From NCBI RefSeq assembly GCF_910592395.1, contig NC_088315.1, positions 9,986,501-10,050,500 of the forward strand: 64,000 nt of DNA, given 5' to 3'. Positions 38,901 through 47,900 of the stretch are shown here, in pieces. Below the pieces are notes generated by a model. It saw nothing but the letters and a program-made list of their open reading frames with translations. It did not search any database and was not told the DNA's origin. The stretch comes from Lineus longissimus. Taxonomy: Eukaryota; Nemertea; Pilidiophora; Heteronemertea; Lineidae. The stretch's first letter is position 1. Every line of letters begins with the position of its first letter. A program made the translations under genes and the position numbers.

Positions 38901-41900
38901 GATGGGTGTGGCAAACTTGGGGTTCCAACAAGTCAAGTGTTTTGCAAACATTAAATTTACCCATTTGTAGAAATTTTAAAAGGAAGCTCTTGTAGAAAAT
39001 GTGTGCCATGAAAACTCGGTTAAATCTCACTTATGACGCTGATACCAGATGGATATGGCAAACTTGGGGTTCCAAAAAGTCAAGTGTTTTGCAAACATAA
39101 AATCCACCCATTTGTAGGAATTATTCGACATCAAATCTTCAAAGGAAGCTCGTGCAGAAAATGTGTGCCATGAAAACTTCTCGGTTATATCTCACTTATG
39201 ACGCTGATACATTTGTATCGTTTCAGAAACCTCGCGGTACAAGAAGACGCACAGCGAGGTCTGCTTGACACGGATATGGCATGGGATGAGCGACAGCGAC
39301 AGTTCTACCGGGAGCTCCGGGGGAGGAACGCCAGGATATACGAAGTAATCCATGAGAGGACAGGCAGAAATGCCAAGGAATTGACCGTGGCGAAAGGAGA
39401 GGTCCTCGAGGTAGGTTGTGATCTGTAGTTACAGTATAGTAGAACCTCTCTATTAAGGACACCCATGGGACTTACAAGTGCTCTCCTTAATAGAGAGGTG
39501 TCCTGATTAGAGAGGTCAAATTGAAAGGAAATAATCAATTTGGGACCAAAACAAGTGTCCGTAAATGAGAGGTGTCCACTAAGGGAGGTTCCACTGTATT
39601 TGATTGAGAGCAACTCGTACTTTACAGGGTGGCTCAGAAAACGTTTCCCTTGCACAATAGAATTCTATTGTGTATCCCTTGTGTGAGGGGAGAGATTTCT
39701 GTAGAGTGTAGACAGTTGGTCTGGTCTTGCAACTTGTCTAAGACAATGGAGATGGAAAACAGGAATATTAGGTTAAGGTCATCGGAAGAAAAGGCGTTAA
39801 CCTGAAATCCTAGAACTAAATTTGCCAGAAGTGTGACACAAGTTTTCTGCATCGTTGCCAATAAATCGATTTAGCGAAAAGCTTAAGTACCTCAGGACTC
39901 GGCGTCAACATGACGTCATCATGACCAGGGGGGTTGCAGAGTTCACATTGACCGCTGCATTACTCATGCTTACACCCCGGGCGTGGCTATTTTGATGCTG
40001 ATCAAAATGTCAACGTTGGCATTCCATCTTTTCAGCTTATTGATGACTCGAGGAACTGGTGGAAGATGCGTAACTCTGTCGGCGACATGGGACACGCCCC
40101 CTATACGATTCTTCGTGAATACGAGACGCCGCGTTACGACGATACTGACGGGCTGTCACCGAGGGAGACATCAAATTTTGATAATAATAAGGTACATAGA
40201 AAGCAGAAGGGTTTTAAGTACTTTTAGGCAGTGGGGGATGTATCATCTCGGAGAGATCCTTGTCGGAATCGTCGAGTTTGTAAATGATGAAAAATGATCG
40301 ACCCTGTACATTCTTCTTCACCATTTCACCATTACATCCCGTCAGCGAGGTGTTTGGAATCCTTGTTTCGTTCCCATGCAATTTGTACAAATAACGAGTG
40401 CTTTTGGTTATCTTTCTTGCTGCCTTGAAGTTGTGTAGGGTGTTGAGTGAGTCATGGATGCCAAATTACTCGTCTAAGTTAATTTTTGGCCAAGCTGTGG
40501 CGATGTTACAGTAGGGACCCTGGTTAAAGACATGGGGTCGGAAGTTGTTGGAACCAACAGTGAGTGAGGACAAATTGTTTACCTTGACGTCTTCTTGACA
40601 TACATTCCACCCTTATTTTGTTAATGTTGTATTTTCCTTATCTAGTTGATTGTGACATCAGTGCAGGTTTTGGCCCGGTACAATTTGTTTGGGTAAAGAA
40701 CTGTAGCTGATGGAAAAAGTGTCTTTGAAGAGACAGTCAGAGGTCACTTGAACCGTCTGACGTCGTATGATATTTGGAATGTTATCATTTTCTGGAGTTG
40801 TTTATTGAGGTTGAAACGCGTGATTTGTAGTCCCCCAAGATTCACATTGTTACAATTCTGCAGACATTCCCCACTGGAGAGCCCGAGTTTGATGGTGAAA
40901 ATGAAATCATGAATTATGTGTTTTGAACAAGTAAGAATTCTAAAAATACTTTTATTCACAAATTTTGGTATCTCTGACCTGGTGATTCTCTGACATACTG
41001 GGGGGGGGGGGGGGCCCTGTCACGCATTATTTTTGGAACTTAGGTCCTGTAATAGGAGATGTATTTAGTTAATGGATTGTCACATCACAAAGCATGAGAA
41101 TGGTACCTGTCGGTGTGTCAACCCCCCGGAATCATGGGGTGAAGCACTCGCTGCCCCCTCTTCCCTAAGCAACAGAAAATATTTGATATGGATATTGAAC
41201 CTTTAAAATATTAGACCTGCCCTGAAAGTAGATACCAATAAGTATTGATGGATGAATCTTGTTGACCTGGTAGTAGATTCCAGGAAAGTTTTACTAACCT
41301 ATAAAGATGAGTTGAATTTTAGCATAAATCAGTTGGACTGAAGGCGAATTGGTCATTCATTATAAAGATGAGACTTATATAGATCTAATCGCAATTACAG
41401 TAGAACCTCTCTATTAAGGACACCCTCGGAACTGACAAGTGCTTTCCCTAATAGAGAGGTGTCCTGATTAGAGAGGTCAAATTGAAAGGAAACAACCAAT
41501 TTGGGACCAATACTAGTGTCCTTAATAGAGAGGTTGTCCTTGATAGAGAGGTTGTCCTTGATAGAGAGGTTGTCCTTAATAGAGAGGTTGTCCTTAATAG
41601 AGAGGTGTTCGCTAACAGAGGTTCCACCCTCCAGTATGTCAGAGAATAGAGTACTTGTTGACATAAATTGACCGAATCACCTGTTAACTTTCCAGGGTGG
41701 CCGTGCTAAGTATAACAATTGGACAAGAGAGTTATATAATGTAATTTTTTTCTCATTTTCATATTAGCATTTAATTTCTAATTTACATGTGCTTCTAGCA
41801 GTAGTAATCACAGTTGTCATTCAAACCTAAAATTATTTGTACGCATTGTTACCCAGGCAAAACTAACCATGTTACTACTTTTGCACCTGCTTGGGCAAAG

Positions 41901-44900
41901 ATAAAGAAAGACAGCTCATTATGCAAGCGTCTACCTTTGATTTCCCTGATCCGCTACTAAGGTGTGTGAAGCCCAAATTGCTTATGCACATATAATATAC
42001 TTGAGCACTTTTGGGTTTGAATGACAAGCGTGGAATTGGTATGATAGGGGAGGGGGTTTGCACTCACCAGCTGATTCTGTCAAGTAAATCAATACAAAGC
42101 TGGCTCTGAAGATATGTGGAACAGGCGTGGATCCAGGATTATTAGAAAGGGGGGCCGCAGCCAGAACACTGGAGCACTTGGCAGGTGGTCTGGGGAGGAC
42201 TCCCCAGAACAAATTTGAAAAACGAAACCCTTACATGCAATTTCAGTGCCTCTGAGGATCATTTAATTTAAAGATCTCCACGCCTAAAGTTGGTAATCTC
42301 ATAATCAAAACGTACCTTTGAACAACCTTTCAGGACTGTAAGAAATAATCTTGACAAATCAATAGAAAGATATCAAATTATTATTTCTTCTCAAGTCAGC
42401 AGAAAGTGGGGGGCAGGGGGGGGCAGGGGCGGGTCAGCCCCCCCCCTTGGATCCACCCCTGTTGAAAATGACACGTCAAAAGTGTGTGTGTCAACTTGAC
42501 ATGAGCGCCTTGGCTGAATAAACTTCAGGGTTGACAGAATCAGCTTGTGAGTTGGGTGGAGTGTAGGCCTAACACACTGCATGTAAAGTGAGGGGAAGGG
42601 TAGAATGGGGTAACGAGCCTTAGCAAACTAAATATTGTCACTGGATGTGAGGTCTTGGTGGTGTTGTTTGGGCGAACAGTTTTGACAGTTATGACAATAT
42701 TGCATCCCTGTTTTGAATGGGTGCTGGGTTAAAAGCAGTTAAACGTTTGGCAGAGCATCAGGCATGGTTGAAGTTAGCTGCTAACTCTGACGTAGGCAGA
42801 GGTCACAATGGCTTCTATGAACTTGTTTTTGTGTTGCATAATGGATTTAACAAGTGAGATAGACTTGGCCAGGACCTTGTAGGTGTCTGTCCATCGGTTA
42901 ACACCGGCACAATATCATTGATCGTGCTTTTCGTTGTGAGACGAACCTTGCTTTACTAAGCTGTGGTTATATTTACAATGAGAAGTGAAGGTTTCCTTGT
43001 AGGCTATCCCACATCACCCAAAAGTACTTTCAGATCAAATCCGGCTGATGTGCATGTTTTTAAGTGCGTGGGTTTTGATGATTGTGTCGCAATCCTCATC
43101 CCTACTGACAGATTTTGATGAATAGAGGTCGCACCTTTCATATCTCCAATCCAACTTTGAAACTGAATTACTTTTGTCTCACGACATCATTACTTGACCG
43201 AATTGATCAACCTTTTCAAATTGATAGACAACCTCCTTAATTATGGTTTAAGAATACAGTAGAACCTCTCTTTTAAGGACACCCTCCTAGTCGAGAGGTG
43301 TCCTGATTAGAGAGGTCAAATTGAATGGAAACCACCAAATTTTGATCAAAACTAGTGTCCTTAATAGAGAGGTTGTCTTAAACGGAGAGGGATCCGCTAA
43401 TGGAGTTTCCACTGTATATACACCAAAAACACATTACTTCCATGTTTTTGATAACACGTATAATGAAATCGTTTTCAAAGTAGGAGGACCAACTCTATGG
43501 CTTAATAATTTCAGGCTCAGACATATTACAGTAGATTATCTGTATCAAGGACACCCTCGGGACTGACAAGTACTGTCCTTAATAGAGAGGTGTCCTGATT
43601 AGAGAGGTCAAATTGAATGGAAACAACCAATTTGGGACCAAACCTAGTGTCCTTGATTGAGAGGTTGTCCTTGATAGAGAGGTGTCGGCTAAGGGAGGTT
43701 CCACTGTATTTTCAAATATTCTTTTGCTTTTGCATAATTTCAGAGCTGAATGTAGTTTATCAAACATTTGTCAATTCGGTTAAATAAAAAATGTCATGCG
43801 ACAACTGTGGCCTAATTCAGTCTCAAAGTTAAGGTTGGATTCGAGTCAGAGTCGTAAATGGTGAGCCCCCCCCCCCCCCTCCATTGCGGGAAATAAACTA
43901 CTGAAGTATCTTCCCTCGTCATTGTAAATATAACCCTGGCGCTGTTTTGTATTTTCCCAGCCTCATCATGTTCGCTTCTGCGTAAGTTCTTATGAATCCA
44001 TTGTAGCCACCTCACCCTCAGTCACGCTATTCACACTTTTGTCGATATTGTTTTGATTGATGTATTTTCACCATTCTCTTGCCTAGAAAGTGTTAAAGGC
44101 CATTCGTTAAAAATTTGAAATTTGTAATTAATTTGAAAATTTCCAATTGTGGATTGACGAACCAAATATAAATATCAGCAATGCCAATGTGTGACAGATA
44201 GACAAGTACTAAAATTCCAAGTTTCAACAAATTTGTATGCATAATAACTGCACTACGGCATTGTGTATAACTGCATTTCTTTTTTCCTGGACCACCAGTA
44301 AGTACAAACAGCGTACCCCTTTAAAAGACTTTTGTGCAGTCAGTGATTGTCTTTAGCAATGTTAAGTCGAGGAATCCCAAACCCTCCAAATTAAGCCTTG
44401 GCAAACATCATTTTATTGAGGTCCATTTGAAAATAAGGGTACTGTCTAATACCTGATGAATCTGGGTTTATAATGAATGGGTATGAACACTATAAACCAG
44501 AAACTGCTCAAGGCCATCTATGTTTGTGGTTTTGTAAAATTACAGCTCTGGTGTTGCTCGTGTTTTAATGATTCTGTGACAGTATTCTGATAATGTGGCA
44601 CTGTATTTCTTTAATGTTATTCCTATTAGCAGAATCTATTTGCACTGACATTGAACACGTTAAAAAATACTTTTTTATTGGATTTCTGTTTCTGATTCTT
44701 GGAACGAAGTGTTCGTGATATCTTCCAGTGTTTTGGTGTTATAAATACGTCCTGCATCTAAAGCTTGGCACAATGCTGGAACGTTCATCTTGGTCCTGAT
44801 AGGGTCTAACCTCTTGCTGCAGGCTTGCTTTAAACATTTTCTTCCAGTACCTCATTGGGGAGGTATGCATGGTAATGTCCTAAATCATGTTTGGCATGGT

Positions 44901-47900
44901 TGAAATTGTCGACTAGAAATTGACTCGCCCATTTGCCCTGGAAGATGAACTGACTGTGTTGATTCATTTGATCTTGGGCAGACTGCCGAACATGTCAAAA
45001 TGTTCAGAAACTAATAGGAGAAACGTTGGTGGAAATGGTGCGGATTCCACTGATCCCTCCAAAAATTGCCCAGTTATCATTCCCGTATTCTAAAAAACGA
45101 TAGATTTATAAATGAACCGTAGTTTACAGTGTAAAGGCACTATGTGCCTACGGTGGCTAGTTTTGAATTCAGCGGTTATGGTTAGGCAACCATAGCCACT
45201 TGGGTTGGTGCAAAATGTGGAAGTAGTCAAAAAGCATTTAAAACCACATTATTCATTATCTAATTTGAGGTATTTTAGAATAGAAATTGATAACTCAATG
45301 TCGGTATTGATTGTCTCACCAAAACCACTTGGGTGGAGCTGAAATTTTGGCCAAAACCGAAATGTTGGCCAAAACTAAGGCTTTAGTCTACATTTTAGCT
45401 CTACCCTCGCGGTTCGGTATCAATTCCTCCCGTTCAACACCTCCAGTTCGGTATCAATTCCTTGAACTAAAGTATTTCAGTAGTGAGCAGCCAGTCCTCT
45501 CGAACTATTGTCACGCTTTGAGTAACTTTTCTTTCTGTTGCGCACTTCACGTGAGGGTCAAAAATAATGTTGGAGGAAGATAAAATCAACAAAGTTGTGC
45601 TTCTGTTTCTTTTGCCCAGAGATGATATTATTGAATAATTGCGCCATGAAATGATCTATCGAGTGCCATCGATTGCATTAGTGGTAGATTTTGATGTTAG
45701 TGCCGTCTCTCGTTGAGGCAATTAAAGCGGATAGTCAGATCAGTCTTGTGCCGAATATGTGTCACTAAAAGTTATGGGACAGTCACTCATTGTAGATAAA
45801 GGTGTGAGGTTTTTCACTGAGTTTAAGATGCACATTTACGTTGTTGTTGACTTTAGGCATCACAAAGTTCTTTTTTGGAATTTCAGGCCAAATAATTGGA
45901 ACCTGCAGGTAATATTAACATTACCACGGCAACCGTTTAGGTTTCTTATTTTCCCGTCTCTTATCCTTTTTGCTAAGGCAGTGGTTGTCATCATCATCAT
46001 CATCATCTTTGCGAGTTATTGTAACCCTCACGGGTCTCCAACTCAAAAATACCATATAAGCATGTCTGCAAGTCATCCATTGTTATTTTCAGTTTTATCT
46101 TAATTTTTCCTGAAAGTTTTTCATATTTTTCCATATGTTCTTTGCCTCAGTCAGTTCATGGGAGTACCATAGCCTGAAGGCGTGTTTCATATGCAGTGTC
46201 TGATTTTCTGTTGAGGCCAGGTTTACATAGAGTCATCTTGTCACATGTCTCATGATTTTCATTTCACCAGTCACGTGTCAACAAAAGAATGTTCCAATTG
46301 TGACAGATGGATGCCTGTGTTTTCACCAGTCATGTGTCAATAAAAGTATGTTCCAGTTGAGACAGATGAATGCCCGTGTTTTCACCAGTCACGTGTCAAC
46401 AAAAGAATGTTCCAGTTGTGACAGATGAATGCCTGTGTTTTCACCAGTCACGTGTCAACAAAAGTATGTTCCAGTTGAGACAGATGAATGCCTGTGTTTT
46501 CACCAGTCACATGTCAAAAAAAGAATGATCAGTTGTGACAGATGAGTGCCTGTGTTTTCACCAGTCAAGTGTCAACAAAAGAATGTTCCAGTTGTGACAG
46601 ATGAATGCCTGTGTTTTCACCAGTCACATGTCAAAAAAAGAATGTTCCAGTTGTGACAGATGAATGCCTGTGTTTTCACCAGTCACATGTCAACAAAAGA
46701 ATGTTCCAGTTGTGACAGATGAATGCCTGTGTTTTCACCAGTCAAGTGTCAACAAAAGAATGTTCCAGTTGTGACAGATGAATGCCTGTGTTTTCACCAG
46801 TCACATGTCAACAAAAGAATGTTCCAGTTGTGACAGATGAATGCCTGTGTTGCCGGCATCTGGAAACGAATAGTTCATTCTTCAGAGCAATGTGTAAATG
46901 AAGAAATGTGGCTCGATACACCTGGCTGGATGACTTCTATGTAAACTATGCGCATCACTTATGCTTTTGGAGAATGCTGCATATCCTTGAAGATTTGGGG
47001 TAAAGCAGCCCCATACAAAAGCAACATTTAGCCCCGAACAATGAAGATATTAGAGAGGGTAAGATTTTGATCCAAGAACGAGGTGGTTTTTTTTCTCTGG
47101 TTGACGTCATCAAGTCAAACTGATTGTCTTGTATTATTGTTTTGAGGCATACCAGGCATTATAAACACACTGTTTCATTTCATTTCTGACAACAGGCAAT
47201 ATGGTATCGATCGTCCAAATATCACCACGTTTTCGTTCTCGAATCGAAAATCTTAACCTCTCTAATGATTTCGTGCACACTTCTTGAGGTGCTCCCAGTA
47301 CTGGCGTGGAAAAACAATACAAGAGAGAGAAATTATTGTTGGTATATTTGACTCGACAAAATTTTTACCAAAATGGCTTCCACGCAGTCACTAAACACTG
47401 GTTTTGTGATGGAATGACTGTTCAGAGAGATTGAGTGTTATCTTCTTATTCGGGGGAAAAAAAAAAAAAATTTGCAAATTTCAAACTTATTTTGTTTTTC
47501 CAATTAGAATGTATTTTTTGTTGTTTAAATTTTGCAAATACTGGTTTTTGTGAAACCATAGAAATAAAATAATATTCAGCCGCTTACAGCACCCCTGCTT
47601 TTGCTTGCTTGGAAACCCCATATGGAGAGGCCTTTCCATAACCCCTGCTTCCATTCCTGCGGTAATATTCGGGGTAGTTTGTTTTTATCAAAAGTGGTAC
47701 GGCAATTTTCATATCAGTAGTTGAAATTTTGGGTATTGTTTTTGGTATGTATGTTACAAAGAATAAGTAATGACCTGATTTATTCTCGATGTTACAATGT
47801 TATGTTATGTCCATAAGTTACCTTTGGTGGTATACCCAAACCTTTACTGTTTGTTTGCCCTGATTGTGATTCCTGACTATTTAGAGTCTTGATAATATAA

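Larger units (their letters stand above)
38550..39226. other. intron 14: MITE fragment and 155-bp tandem repeats
   Basis: Made almost wholly of a pogo-like MITE right end and a three-copy array that abuts the exon 15 acceptor. Confidence 0.7.
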
